Origin: Woeseiaceae bacterium
GTDB taxonomy: Bacteria; Pseudomonadota; Gammaproteobacteria; Steroidobacterales; Woeseiaceae
NCBI GenBank assembly: GCA_021773075.1
Contig: JAJFKT010000012.1
Span: 248,001-312,000 of the forward strand
Direction: 5' to 3'
DNA length: 64,000 nt
In this document: piece by piece, positions 1 through 9,723 of the stretch
Numbering within the stretch: position 1 is the stretch's first letter
How the letters are laid out: each line of letters starts with the position of its first letter
Translations under genes and position numbers: made by a program
Notes under the pieces: generated by a model
The model's database searches: none
Told to the model about the DNA's origin: nothing
Seen by the model: only the letters and a program-made list of their open reading frames with translations

Positions 1-312
1 GCACCCCCACGCCCTGCTGGATCCCCGAATTAGCGCTGCTGACAATGCCGTCCTCCAGGGTCAGCGAGTTATTGCGCGAATGCTGAAAGTAGAGATCGGC
101 GGCGTCGGCACCACGTGATGTCAGCTCCGACATCACTCTGGCGACGACCGATTGATCGACCCCGAACCAGTCCATAAATGGGTTTTCAGGCGTTGCAGTT
201 GCGATTGCGGTCGCAGTTTGCACACCGCAGCCGGATAGAAATCCCGGCATCGTAATGATGGCGCTTCCTGCGGCTACAGTACCGAGAAAGTCTCTGCGTT
301 TGATGCTCATAA
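1..312 (-). CDS. TldD/PmbA-family protein, N-terminal part (truncated by window edge), Tat-type signal
   Basis: Reverse-strand reading gives MSIKRRDFLGTVAAGSAIITMPGFLSGCGVQ...ADAADLYFQHSRNNSLTLEDGIVSSANSGIQQGVGV; twin-arginine RRDFL signal and TldD-like 'SLTLEDGIVSSA..G..QGVGV' motif. Confidence 0.7.
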
Positions 313-392
313 TAAACCCCCTATCTCTTGGTTAACCCCTTTTAGATGCAGCGGGGGTCTGAAACGTTGCATTATAGCGACCAGTCCGTCCA

Positions 393-1037
393 TTAGCCGC
401 TGCGTCTCTTGCCCCAGTGCCTGATCAATCCGTAGCCAAACAACATACCGCCCAGATGAGCAAAGTTCGCGATGCCATTGTTGACGCCACTAAAACCGAG
501 CGATAGCTCGAAAAGCCCCAGCAAAATCACAAAGTACTTGGCCTTCATTGGTATCGGTGGAAACATCAGCATGATCGTTCGATTCGGGAATGCCATACCG
601 TAAGCCAGAAACACGCCGAACACGCCTCCGGATGCTCCGACAGTCGGAAAGCCCCCTCCCTGAACAACACCGACCAGCAATTGCACCAGACCGGCGCCTA
701 TGACGCAGGTCATGAAGTAGGTAAGAAACCTGCGTGGCCCCATCAATCGCTCAATATCGCGACCGAACATCCACAGCATCAACATGTTGAAGATGATGTG
801 CATTAAATCACGCGTGTCGTGCATGAACCCGTAGCTCGCGAGCTGCCATGGAATAAATGACGGAAACTGATAACCCGGTGCGTCGACCAGTGGTTGCAAT
901 GCGAACAGTCGTTGCACAGGCCCAGGCATGAATTGCTGCATCGCGAATACGAGTCCGTTGATGATCAAAATGATGAAAATCACATCCGGTATCACACTGT
1001 TATCAGTCGGTCGCCGACTGTATATCGGTTGGTTCAT
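393..1037 (-). CDS. Rhomboid family intramembrane serine protease
   Basis: 214 aa multi-TM protein; catalytic GASGGVFG motif, HIIFNMLMLWMFG segment, AHLGGMLFGY. Confidence 0.9.
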   Translation of the reverse strand: MNQPIYSRRPTDNSVIPDVIFIILIINGLVFAMQQFMPGPVQRLFALQPLVDAPGYQFPSFIPWQLASYGFMHDTRDLMHIIFNMLMLWMFGRDIERLMGPRRFLTYFMTCVIGAGLVQLLVGVVQGGGFPTVGASGGVFGVFLAYGMAFPNRTIMLMFPPIPMKAKYFVILLGLFELSLGFSGVNNGIANFAHLGGMLFGYGLIRHWGKRRSG

Positions 1038-1061
1038 TGGTTTCCTTTGATCACTCTGGTA

Positions 1062-2798
1062 TCACCAGCCACCGCCTCCACCACCGCCGCCGCCGCCACC
1101 CGACGAACCGCCGCCTCCGCCGCCTGACGACGACCCGGGTGCAGCAACTGACGAGCTGACGGCAGAGTTCAGTCCGCTGGAAAGGCTATTGGTCGTCTTG
1201 GACAAATTTGAAGAACTCCACTTGCCGTCGTACCACGATGGACTGTATGAGTCGCCATTCGGTTCCCTGATCGCCGCTAATACACTGGCAAATCGTTCAG
1301 ACCACTCCTGATCGACCCCCAACGCCAATGCAAATGGCAGGTATGCCTCGAATAATTGCGGTGTCTTCTCGGGCGGATTTCGAAGATTGAGTTCTTCCTT
1401 CTCGGCGATTTCAAGATAGTCTTTAAAGCCGAGCATTTCGTCGAGTAATTGTCGGCCACGCATCGTCGGTCGTTTCATGATGATCGCGAAGAAGATCATT
1501 ATTAGAAACATTGCTATGACTGTTGCAATGACCATGACCGTCGGACCACTTCCCATAGACAGGGCGAGCCCAGTGGCAAGCAGAACGATTACGATTGCCG
1601 GAATATTTAGTGCACCATTCGTTCGAAAGTATTTTTGCTTGTAATCATTCTGCAGAGACGCTCGATGATCGGCACGCGCCTTGCCGAGCAATTCATGATT
1701 GAAGTCTTTTAGCGTCACCACGTCGTCTTCCTTGAACAAGGCAGCTAACAACTCCTGCTCTCCGGGCGCGAGCCGAAAATCAAGCGGGGTCTGACCCCTT
1801 TTCGGACCCCTTTTCGAATCAAGTGGGGTCTGACTCCTTTTGAGAGAGTGAGTGCCGCCCTTGGTCTTGATCTCGAGGTAACCCTTGACCGCCAGGTTAA
1901 CGATGGCAGCAGTCATTACTTTGTCGTCGTAATACATCTGCCGGATATAACGTAATGATGCGGGCGAAAAGTTTTCCGGCGGTTCGTAGCGAGTAACGAT
2001 GACACCTTCTTCCGGATCCTTGCCCTGTTTTCGCCAAACGGGTAGGTAATACGCAAGTAGCAATATCAAACCGATAACGGCGATAAGAAGATTGCGGTTG
2101 TCTTTCATAACCCAGCCAATCCGCCGCATCGCGCTCGGCTCCACGACGAACCCCTTTGGCCAGCCAACGACAATGGTGAGCCCATGCGCTGATGGCAAGG
2201 AATTGTTGGCGACAAAATGAACTGCGCCCGCCTCGTCGAGAAATCGCCCGTACTCCTGGGCCTTCGAGCCGGCGCGGCCGGTGTAGCCTTCAACCATGAG
2301 CGCATTACGAGGTGCGTCAAATTGCAAGGTGACAGTCGCACTCGCCTTGTCAATCGGAAATACCCAGCGGCTACCGGTCACGTCCCAGTAAAGCTCGTCA
2401 TGCTCCTCGAAAAAACCGAGCATTCTGTTGGCACTGTAGCGATAGGTGTAGGTGTGAATACCGTTCTCGATAAATCGATCCGAGCGACCGAAATAGGTGC
2501 GGATATCACGCCCGCTACGCACCGTCTTAAATGCTTCCGGCATCTCGTTTCGAAGTACGGTCTGTGGCCCAATCCTTATCCTGTAGTTGTTACCCAGTCG
2601 GTCTTCGTATTCCACCGGAAAGTCGCGATAAATGCCGCGGCGGATCTGCTTGCCCTCGGCACGAACCTGTATCGTTTCCGTGACGTCGATCGTGCCATCA
2701 GGATAGACACGAATATCGCTGTGAAAACTCAGAATACGTTCGTCAGCAAAAGCCGCCGTCGACAAGAGCAACGACAAAACCAGGATTAGTTTTTTCAT
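1062..2798 (-). CDS. DUF2207 domain-containing membrane protein with Gly-rich C-terminus
   Basis: 578 aa; N-terminal secreted domain 'ILSFHSDIRVYPDGTIDVTETIQVRAEGKQIRRGIYRDFP', TM segments, C-terminal SGGGGGGSSGGGGGGGGGGGW typical of DUF2207 proteins. Confidence 0.9.
   Translation of the reverse strand: MKKLILVLSLLLSTAAFADERILSFHSDIRVYPDGTIDVTETIQVRAEGKQIRRGIYRDFPVEYEDRLGNNYRIRIGPQTVLRNEMPEAFKTVRSGRDIRTYFGRSDRFIENGIHTYTYRYSANRMLGFFEEHDELYWDVTGSRWVFPIDKASATVTLQFDAPRNALMVEGYTGRAGSKAQEYGRFLDEAGAVHFVANNSLPSAHGLTIVVGWPKGFVVEPSAMRRIGWVMKDNRNLLIAVIGLILLLAYYLPVWRKQGKDPEEGVIVTRYEPPENFSPASLRYIRQMYYDDKVMTAAIVNLAVKGYLEIKTKGGTHSLKRSQTPLDSKRGPKRGQTPLDFRLAPGEQELLAALFKEDDVVTLKDFNHELLGKARADHRASLQNDYKQKYFRTNGALNIPAIVIVLLATGLALSMGSGPTVMVIATVIAMFLIMIFFAIIMKRPTMRGRQLLDEMLGFKDYLEIAEKEELNLRNPPEKTPQLFEAYLPFALALGVDQEWSERFASVLAAIREPNGDSYSPSWYDGKWSSSNLSKTTNSLSSGLNSAVSSSVAAPGSSSGGGGGGSSGGGGGGGGGGGW
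1779..1843. repeat. In-gene GGGGTC(T)GACCCC palindromic repeat, two copies
   Basis: tcaagcGGGGTCTGACCCCttttcggaccccttttcgaatcaagtGGGGTCTGACTCCtttt; perfect 13-nt inverted repeat plus a second copy with one mismatch. Confidence 0.8.
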
Positions 2799-3361
2799 TC
2801 GACGCTGCCCAACTTTACCAAAGGCACATTCGCGGCTTCGTCTGAGGTTTTCTGAAAGAATTCTTTTTGTTCGAAGCCGAACCAGTTTGCAACAAGGTTA
2901 CTTGGAACAACATCTGTCAGTGTGTTGTAGTCGCGTACGGAGCCATTGTAGTAACGTCGCGCGAACTGTAGATAGTTTTCAGTTTCGACCAGTTCACTCT
3001 GCAAACCAAGGAAATTCTGATTGGCTTTAAGGTCCGGATAACTTTCCGCGAGAGCAATGATGCGCCCGACACCAACGCTGAGTTTTTCCTCAAGCTTTCC
3101 CCGGGCCTGAACATCGGCCACCCGCATTGCTTCGCCACGAAGCGCCGTGACGGCTTCGAGCGTTGCACGCTCATACTGTGCGTATTGATCGACCGCTGTT
3201 ACGAGCCTGGGTATCAGGTCATGACGACGTTGTAGTTGGACGTCGATATCACTCCATGCAGTAGCGACACGATTACGACCACCGACGAGGCGGTTGTACA
3301 TCACGACACCTGCTCCCAGGATTAATAGCAAGACAACAAAGACGACCGTCATCATATGCAC
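2795..3361 (-). CDS. LemA family protein
   Basis: 188 aa; 'YNRLVGGRNRVATAWSDIDVQLQRRHDLIPRLVTAV' LemA signature; overlaps the DUF2207 start by 4 nt (ATGA). Confidence 0.93.
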   Translation of the reverse strand: MHMMTVVFVVLLLILGAGVVMYNRLVGGRNRVATAWSDIDVQLQRRHDLIPRLVTAVDQYAQYERATLEAVTALRGEAMRVADVQARGKLEEKLSVGVGRIIALAESYPDLKANQNFLGLQSELVETENYLQFARRYYNGSVRDYNTLTDVVPSNLVANWFGFEQKEFFQKTSDEAANVPLVKLGSVE

Positions 3362-3437
3362 GTGACTCCGTTTTCACCGGAGCACATCGTATCATTGAAG
3401 GCGCGACCAGCGGCCGCGATCGCGTGGGATTCCCTGG

Positions 3438-4580
3438 CTAATACCAGAAAGAGAAGAAGATCTGAAAGACACTTGCGTCGAGTTGGTAAAGCGGCTCACT
3501 ACCGATCGGCGCGAGTGGCCTCAGGTCCGTGAAGTTGTCGTAGTCGATCTCGAGTAGATGCACCGACGCCGAAACCGATCCTTTCTTAATAAAGCCCCAG
3601 TCATTGCCGTTGTCGCTCAGGAATTCGTAGGTGGTTTTCAGCTTGAACGTATAACTCGTCAGATCGCTGAGCTCTTTGTCACGAGCGCGGAAATTGGTTG
3701 CTTCCGAGCGCGAAAACAGGTCGCTATAAAAATCTGCGCCGGTCTGCGTGTGATAACGGAATTTTCCCGTGAAGGTGAAGTCGCCCCACGGATGGATATA
3801 GGTCAGCGAGCCCGTATTTCCCTCTATGCCCCAGGTATCGACATAGAAGCGATACTCGCCCTCTATTGCCGCCCGGTAGGGCAGATAGTATCGGGCCCGA
3901 AGTCCAACTGCATTGCTGGTTTTCGTATTCGGATAAAGCTCCGGCTCAAAACTGTAGCCAAGCGCACTGCCTGAATCGGCATATCGAACCGAGCGGTACG
4001 GATTGTTGAGAAAACCCTCGTCAGTGATCGTCTCAACATTTAGCGTGGTGATTAAGTTCTTGGTCAGGATCTGCGTGATGCCGACGCTGTACATCTGTTT
4101 GTCGAGCTTGCGCTCAAACGTCGGATCGTCAGAGCGGCGCACCAAATCATCGCCCAAAGCGTAACCCAGCGTCAGTGTCGTCAGGTCACCAAACATGTCC
4201 TGGCTAACAGAAAAACTAAATGTTTCGGCGTCGTAATCGGATTCTTCACTACTCACATAGTTGATACGCATCGTGGTATTGCCACGCAGATAGTCCGCGC
4301 CCAGTGACCATTGCGTGCGCTCTTCAGTGTAGGGGCTCGCCGTCGTCACCACATCGATCGACGCAGAGGTGACCATATCGACATAGTAATTGCCGACCAC
4401 CGACACGCTTTTTCCGACTTTTTTTCGAACCAGAATCGACGGGCCGTCAATCTCAACGCCGCCACCGTCGTATAGGTGATACAGGACATCGGTTCGATCC
4501 TCGGGCAACACCCCTGCAACAGCAGATCCGGCCATCGCCAGAAGCAAGCTAATTAGGGATATGCGTCGAAACATCATCAC
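3438..4580 (-). CDS. DUF3570-like outer-membrane protein
   Basis: 380 aa, signal peptide, C-terminal beta-barrel-like strands ending in FSFWY; sequence style of DUF3570 proteins next to a DUF4266-like lipoprotein. Confidence 0.75.
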   Translation of the reverse strand: MMMFRRISLISLLLAMAGSAVAGVLPEDRTDVLYHLYDGGGVEIDGPSILVRKKVGKSVSVVGNYYVDMVTSASIDVVTTASPYTEERTQWSLGADYLRGNTTMRINYVSSEESDYDAETFSFSVSQDMFGDLTTLTLGYALGDDLVRRSDDPTFERKLDKQMYSVGITQILTKNLITTLNVETITDEGFLNNPYRSVRYADSGSALGYSFEPELYPNTKTSNAVGLRARYYLPYRAAIEGEYRFYVDTWGIEGNTGSLTYIHPWGDFTFTGKFRYHTQTGADFYSDLFSRSEATNFRARDKELSDLTSYTFKLKTTYEFLSDNGNDWGFIKKGSVSASVHLLEIDYDNFTDLRPLAPIGSEPLYQLDASVFQIFFSFWY

Positions 4581-4588
4581 AAACGTCT

Positions 4589-4831
4589 CTAGTTACAACC
4601 GCAGCCGCCGCCAGCGCCGCCTTCACCGCCACGCGCACCTTCACGAGCCTCATAGACGTGCTGAATATAGGACGTCGACACCGCATCGGCATCCAGCGCC
4701 ATGATCGGATCGGCCAGCCTGTCGCGCTCGTAGGGTTTTACCCATGGCTCAATCGGGCCACACGCGGACAGTCCGCCAAGCGTCAGTGCCAGCAGCAAAA
4801 CTCGTCCAGTTGATCGAATATTCATTGTCAT
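4589..4831 (-). CDS. DUF4266-like small lipoprotein with C-terminal GGGCGCN
   Basis: 80 aa; lipobox LSACG; 'VKPYERDRLADPIMALD' motif; ends GGEGGAGGGCGCN. Confidence 0.8.
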   Translation of the reverse strand: MTMNIRSTGRVLLLALTLGGLSACGPIEPWVKPYERDRLADPIMALDADAVSTSYIQHVYEAREGARGGEGGAGGGCGCN

Positions 4832-4878
4832 AATTCCTACTTTAGCGCCACTGTCCGTTTCGATATGTGACCGCTGCC

Positions 4879-5559
4879 TCAGAAGAACACCGTAAGCCCG
4901 ATATGACCCTCAAGATTGTGAGCTGTCTTCTCTTCGCCAAGAATATCGATGTCAAACAGATGGTCGCGGAAATCAAGGTGCAGCGCGATCGAATCGTTTA
5001 GCAAAAAGCGATAGCCAGCACCAACGTTGACTGAGAAGCGGTCATCACCCGCGAAACGCGTCGACCCCAATCCCGCAATCAGATACAGATTCGTATTAAA
5101 CGCGCGACCTTCGCCAATAAACACTTCGCCCGGTAAAATGTTGTAGCCGAGACTCAGGTTGTAATACGTCATCTGTCGTTCGCTTTCGGTGATCAAACTA
5201 GCACCACCGGACAGAATCTCAAAACTCGTCAATCCACCATCCGATTGACCAACAGTGCCTTCAACGAAGAAACCTTCCGTGATGTGGTAGGCCAGACGCA
5301 CGCCATAAGACACGTTAGAACCGAAGTCCTCAATACTCATGACGCCAACGTAGCCACCGATTTCGAAGTCTTCACGATCGATATCCGGCTCTTTGATCTC
5401 GCGCCGTTCAACCTCAGGATCAATCACCTGACCTGGTGGTTCAGCCGACGGAGGCGGCGCCTCGTCCCGGCCAAAACCGAAAAGATTTTTTGTTGCGGCA
5501 CAGCCCGACAGGCCAAGAATCGCAACAACTAGAAAAAGAACGCGAAACCGACTTTCCAT
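4879..5559 (-). CDS. Outer membrane beta-barrel domain lipoprotein
   Basis: 226 aa; lipobox LSGCAA; repeated amphipathic beta strands, C-terminal GLTVFF. Confidence 0.75.
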   Translation of the reverse strand: MESRFRVLFLVVAILGLSGCAATKNLFGFGRDEAPPPSAEPPGQVIDPEVERREIKEPDIDREDFEIGGYVGVMSIEDFGSNVSYGVRLAYHITEGFFVEGTVGQSDGGLTSFEILSGGASLITESERQMTYYNLSLGYNILPGEVFIGEGRAFNTNLYLIAGLGSTRFAGDDRFSVNVGAGYRFLLNDSIALHLDFRDHLFDIDILGEEKTAHNLEGHIGLTVFF

Positions 5560-6407
5560 TCTTCTACTTCCTCATTTTCATCACGGCTCGTGAAAACCAC
5601 GTAGCTCTTGTATTCCGCCCGCAACAGGAATCGTCGCGTTGCATAAATCCTGAATCCGCCACCAACATGTCCGATCTGATCAGTGCGGTCCTCGCCCTGG
5701 ACGATCGTCGATTTAGGCTCTGTGCGTATGACACCGGCCCCCAAGGTAAAAAATGGCGACACGCGCCACTCTGGAAATGCTTCGTGAACCAGGTTCACGC
5801 TGCCCATCCAACCATTCGAGAAATTTCCAAGGATTCGTGAGCCCCAAAGCTCGACCGAAACGTTGGGATTTAGCGAATAGCCTCCATACAAGGAAACGAT
5901 ATTCGCACCGCCGAAATCGCCCGCGAGAACGCCGAGTTCCCACTTGGCATTTGTAAGATCTTCGAGACTTACATCATCAAAACTGGTTGGACTTCCATCG
6001 GGCTGTAGCGTTAGCTCCATTTGCGAACGCGCGACCCAGCCTTCTTTGCCGTTGACGGCACGCACGAGATACCACTCGGTACGCTGTTTTAGTACCTCTA
6101 CGAACTCGCCACGATCAACGACATTGAAGATTGGGTAACCACGGCCGGGACCCGTATGCATTTCCAGGTAGGGATCGGCGACGGTTACAGAGCGATACTC
6201 ATCGGCAGCCTGGGCCGACGCTGCCAGAAAAATCTGCAGTACGACGGCAACCAGGCATCCTAGCCACAGGGCCTTAGTTAGCTGGGGCGTCGAAGGGATT
6301 GTTGTAATACTGGGCTCCGATATCCACCCATTCCGCGATGAGACGAAGCTCCGCTTTGGATAAAGTATTGAAGTGAGTAAGATCGTTTGGGTTGCTAAAT
6401 CTGTCAA
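5529..6407 (-). CDS. SH3-domain plus outer-membrane beta-barrel protein (start uncertain; the real start is probably downstream of the listed ATG)
   Basis: SH3-like 'VTVADPYLEMHTGPGRGYPIFNVVDRGEFVEVLKQRTEWYLVRAVNGKEGWVARSQME' followed by beta-barrel ending VGFAFFF; ORF start overlaps the upstream gene. Confidence 0.75.
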   Translation of the reverse strand: MTDLATQTILLTSILYPKRSFVSSRNGWISEPSITTIPSTPQLTKALWLGCLVAVVLQIFLAASAQAADEYRSVTVADPYLEMHTGPGRGYPIFNVVDRGEFVEVLKQRTEWYLVRAVNGKEGWVARSQMELTLQPDGSPTSFDDVSLEDLTNAKWELGVLAGDFGGANIVSLYGGYSLNPNVSVELWGSRILGNFSNGWMGSVNLVHEAFPEWRVSPFFTLGAGVIRTEPKSTIVQGEDRTDQIGHVGGGFRIYATRRFLLRAEYKSYVVFTSRDENEEVEEWKVGFAFFF

Positions 6408-9084
6408 AAAAGTCGCTCGACGCCCTTGCGCTGCCCGCTATTGCCGACGGTGCGAAGGGTATATTTTCAACGATGTCGACTCCATTCGCATCCTGACCAA
6501 TCACCCGCGTTGCATCTACAAGCATACCGCCAACGTCCAATACCTGAAGATTATCAGTAACTAACAGCTCGCGATAGGCGTTCTCGTGATCAGCTTCGTC
6601 TAGCGAAGGGCCGTCCGCCAGATCTAGCTGCCCCGCCGGTACCCTCGGTGCCGCGTTCGCAGGATCGATCGGCGTATGGCATTGCAAGCAGTTGTTGCTA
6701 ACCTGGGCGCCATTGGCATCGAGCACTGGTATTTCCGGAGTAGAGGGATCATTGTCGTCGTCAAAAGTGACCAGGCGCGGTGCGTTCCAAAGTGGATGAA
6801 TCACGTCTAAATAATTGATCATGATGCGACATCGCCATTGCCAATCCTGCTGACAGGAAAGCGATGTCGGCGCGCCCGTGGTCAGGTCACGATACAGATA
6901 GTCAAAACCGGCGTTCACAGGATTAACCGGCTGACAGGTCACAGGATCAACCGAAGTTGCGCCCCAAACATCACGATAAATTACGTCCATCGATGGCTCG
7001 ACCGAGGTACAAGGCGTTCCGTTTGTCAGTTCCGCGCGAACCTCGGCCATCGTGTCGCCCACATCACCAACAAAATACTGTGGGTTGGAATTCGGGAAGG
7101 ACACGCCAGCGGTCGGTGCGCCGGCATAGGCGCTATCAAACGCATCGAAGCGGCCGTGCGACACACCGCTATTGGCATCATGACAGCCGTTGCATTTTAG
7201 CTCCTGGCCAGCAGCTACTGATATCCAGTTTTGGTGTCGTTGCGTGATCTGCATCGCGTTCTCGTCAACGATGCTGAGCATCAACGCCGCATTCGCCGGC
7301 ACTTTGGTAATGACAGAGCCGTCAGGTTCAATCATCGCGTAGCCCACGATTTCCTTCATACCAAATTGTGTTGTTACGCCAAATGCTGTGTTATCTATGT
7401 CCCGAATATCGTCGTTCGGTTGCGAGACCGCCTTCTCGATTCTCAAAAAACGCGCCGGACGATCTGCTGCCAGAGTCAAAAGCGGGTCGGCCAATACCAT
7501 CGGATCTATGCCGGGCAGAAACGCACCGTCAAAGTCATAGACGTTGCGTATGTTCAGTACGCCTTCGCCGACATCACCCAGTGTTGAATCGAGCGAGAAA
7601 TCATTGAGGCCATCCTGAAGGACAGGTGGCACCGGTCGCGGATCAGCCGACACAACCTCGGTGAACATGAAGCCTTCTTCGCCGGCCACGATGGGTAACT
7701 GAGTATCTTCTCTCGGATCGTAAATCCAGATACCGTATAACGGCTGAGCGACCAAAAAGTCACCAGGAGCCGGCGTCGGCGGATTTTGATCCGCAGGGTC
7801 GACGAACAGGAAGTTCAAGAGGTTGTCATCGGTACAAGCGACAATTCGCTCATCGAGGGTGTTCGCATCGCCATCATCCGGCAAGATTTCTCTCAGGCGG
7901 CACTGACTCCAGCTAACCATCAAACGGCCCGTACCGTCCTGAATCGGATAAACGGAAGAGTAACGTCCACCTATCGATGGCATGCCAGGCACAGTTGATA
8001 CCTGGTTTATAGTGGCATCTTCCTGCGCCGGTCCGGACAGAACACCAATATTGTCTTTAGTCGGCTGCGTATTTTCGAGATATTGCGGCGTATCTATAAG
8101 AATCAGCTCGCCGCCACCTTCCGTGTCGGTAAACGGGCGTGCCAGTATCATAATGCGTCCGTCGTCAATCTGACGAGGCTGCATGAACTGAATCGTTTCG
8201 CCGTTCGCACCCGTGTCATGACTCTGCTGTCCGTAGAGCAGTTCGTGGTTCGATCCATCGGGGTTCATTCGATACAGGTTCACGGCATCATTTGTTTGAT
8301 TGTGATCCCAGCGACTGTAGACGATTTGTCCGTTGGCAAGCACTGACGGATCAAGGTCGTGACTTTGGTTGAAAGTGACTTGCTTCAGGTTGCTGCCGTC
8401 ATCGTTCATGACGTGAATATTAAACGCAAACTCGTTGTCGTCCTCGTCTTGCGCCGGGAAACCACCCTTGCCCTCATCGAGCAACAGTCCCTGTGACTGC
8501 GTCTGACGCGTGGAAGAAAATACGATTCGACCGTCCGGCAAGTACTTCGGCATAATGTCATGACCAATTTCGGCGGTCAGCGGTGACGAAATAACTCGAA
8601 TCAACTCATCTGTTTCGAACGTGTATTGCCAGATATTCCAGGTTGCGACCTGATCTTCGATGTCGACGCCGGGTTCAAATGGCATTCGCATTGAGAACAA
8701 CAGGCGGCTACCGTCATAATCGATTTCGACGTCGCGAATCCCTGCCAGTCCGTTCGACACGCGTTCTGTAATATTGACAGGCAAAGCTCCGACCGCGGCG
8801 CGATCGCGAAAGAATAGATCAGCGCCGAATTCGAAAGTGATTTGCTCCCGCAGATCTTGCTGCTGGAATATACCGTTGTCATCGGTGGGCAGCGGAGACT
8901 TTATATAGGCGATCGGAAAATCAATCACCACAGGGTCAGGCGTCTGGCCATTTCCCAGCTGCACGCCATCACCCTTGCTGCAAGCAGCAATTGAAATACT
9001 CACCATAGACAACACGACCATCCTGGTCAGTTTTCTGGCAAATCCATTTTTAGTTTGTTGCGATAGCTTGTACATAGCTCTCAC
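6274..9084 (-). CDS. Hydrazine-synthase-alpha (HzsA)-like diheme beta-propeller lipoprotein
   Basis: 936 aa; lipobox SIAACS; TolB/PD40-like repeats (PDGRIVFSSTR, MNDDGSNLKQVTFNQSHDLDPSVL, MNPDGSNHELLYG); CNGCH and CLQCH heme motifs. Confidence 0.7.
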   Translation of the reverse strand: MRAMYKLSQQTKNGFARKLTRMVVLSMVSISIAACSKGDGVQLGNGQTPDPVVIDFPIAYIKSPLPTDDNGIFQQQDLREQITFEFGADLFFRDRAAVGALPVNITERVSNGLAGIRDVEIDYDGSRLLFSMRMPFEPGVDIEDQVATWNIWQYTFETDELIRVISSPLTAEIGHDIMPKYLPDGRIVFSSTRQTQSQGLLLDEGKGGFPAQDEDDNEFAFNIHVMNDDGSNLKQVTFNQSHDLDPSVLANGQIVYSRWDHNQTNDAVNLYRMNPDGSNHELLYGQQSHDTGANGETIQFMQPRQIDDGRIMILARPFTDTEGGGELILIDTPQYLENTQPTKDNIGVLSGPAQEDATINQVSTVPGMPSIGGRYSSVYPIQDGTGRLMVSWSQCRLREILPDDGDANTLDERIVACTDDNLLNFLFVDPADQNPPTPAPGDFLVAQPLYGIWIYDPREDTQLPIVAGEEGFMFTEVVSADPRPVPPVLQDGLNDFSLDSTLGDVGEGVLNIRNVYDFDGAFLPGIDPMVLADPLLTLAADRPARFLRIEKAVSQPNDDIRDIDNTAFGVTTQFGMKEIVGYAMIEPDGSVITKVPANAALMLSIVDENAMQITQRHQNWISVAAGQELKCNGCHDANSGVSHGRFDAFDSAYAGAPTAGVSFPNSNPQYFVGDVGDTMAEVRAELTNGTPCTSVEPSMDVIYRDVWGATSVDPVTCQPVNPVNAGFDYLYRDLTTGAPTSLSCQQDWQWRCRIMINYLDVIHPLWNAPRLVTFDDDNDPSTPEIPVLDANGAQVSNNCLQCHTPIDPANAAPRVPAGQLDLADGPSLDEADHENAYRELLVTDNLQVLDVGGMLVDATRVIGQDANGVDIVENIPFAPSAIAGSARASSDFFDRFSNPNDLTHFNTLSKAELRLIAEWVDIGAQYYNNPFDAPAN

Positions 9085-9723
9085 CTTAAGTCTCTTGGGA
9101 GGTTACGCTGTATTGCCGCACCCTTACCGTTAACGCGTTCACAGTGTCGAATTATACGAGAGACGAATAAGCCGATGTAATGTCTCAAATGCACGACACC
9201 CACTATATGCTAAACAGTACTTTTCGCCGCCTGGTCTTTACACGCTTGAGAATCGGATAACGTTCCCAGCAGAAAATTAGCGCAAAAAAAATCGTCCTTT
9301 TTTCGCCACAGTGAGAATCCGCTTTAGCTTTGCTCTGTTGAGCGTTGTTGTTTGGATGTGTCGAACCCGGTCACCCCTGTCTCTCATCGGAGACAGTTGC
9401 ACAAGTCTTCACAATCAATAACTTAAACGTTCTGGTCATAAAGTCTGTGCGAAACAGCCGACAGTCACTTGACATATCCTCACTTCGGTTTATGCGTACA
9501 CCATCGTCGTAAGTTTATGTTTTATAAGATTTTTTATAGCTAGTTTCAGCGCTGCGTCAAGACTGGCACAGCACTTGCTTTAGTGATTACACATCATCTG
9601 AATTCGCGAAGTTCGGGCACAGGAATTTCAAGGACTGTGAGTGCATTCACGGTGACGGGGCAAAGAGTCTGGCAATATTTGGCGGCCGGGCTCAAACGAA
9701 TAACTACTGATGAGCAGATCGAT

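Noticed and set aside
1062-1135. GGC/GCC-rich tandem-like tract (poly-Gly)
   Set aside because: Explained by the Gly-rich C-terminus typical of DUF2207 proteins, not a separate repeat locus.
2217-2789. 190-aa plus-strand ORF antisense to DUF2207
   Set aside because: Shadow ORF within a convincingly coding gene.
3438-9084. Anammox hydrazine synthase operon
   Set aside because: Only an alpha-like protein is present; no HzsB/HzsC or hydrazine dehydrogenase genes, so a true anammox function is not supported.
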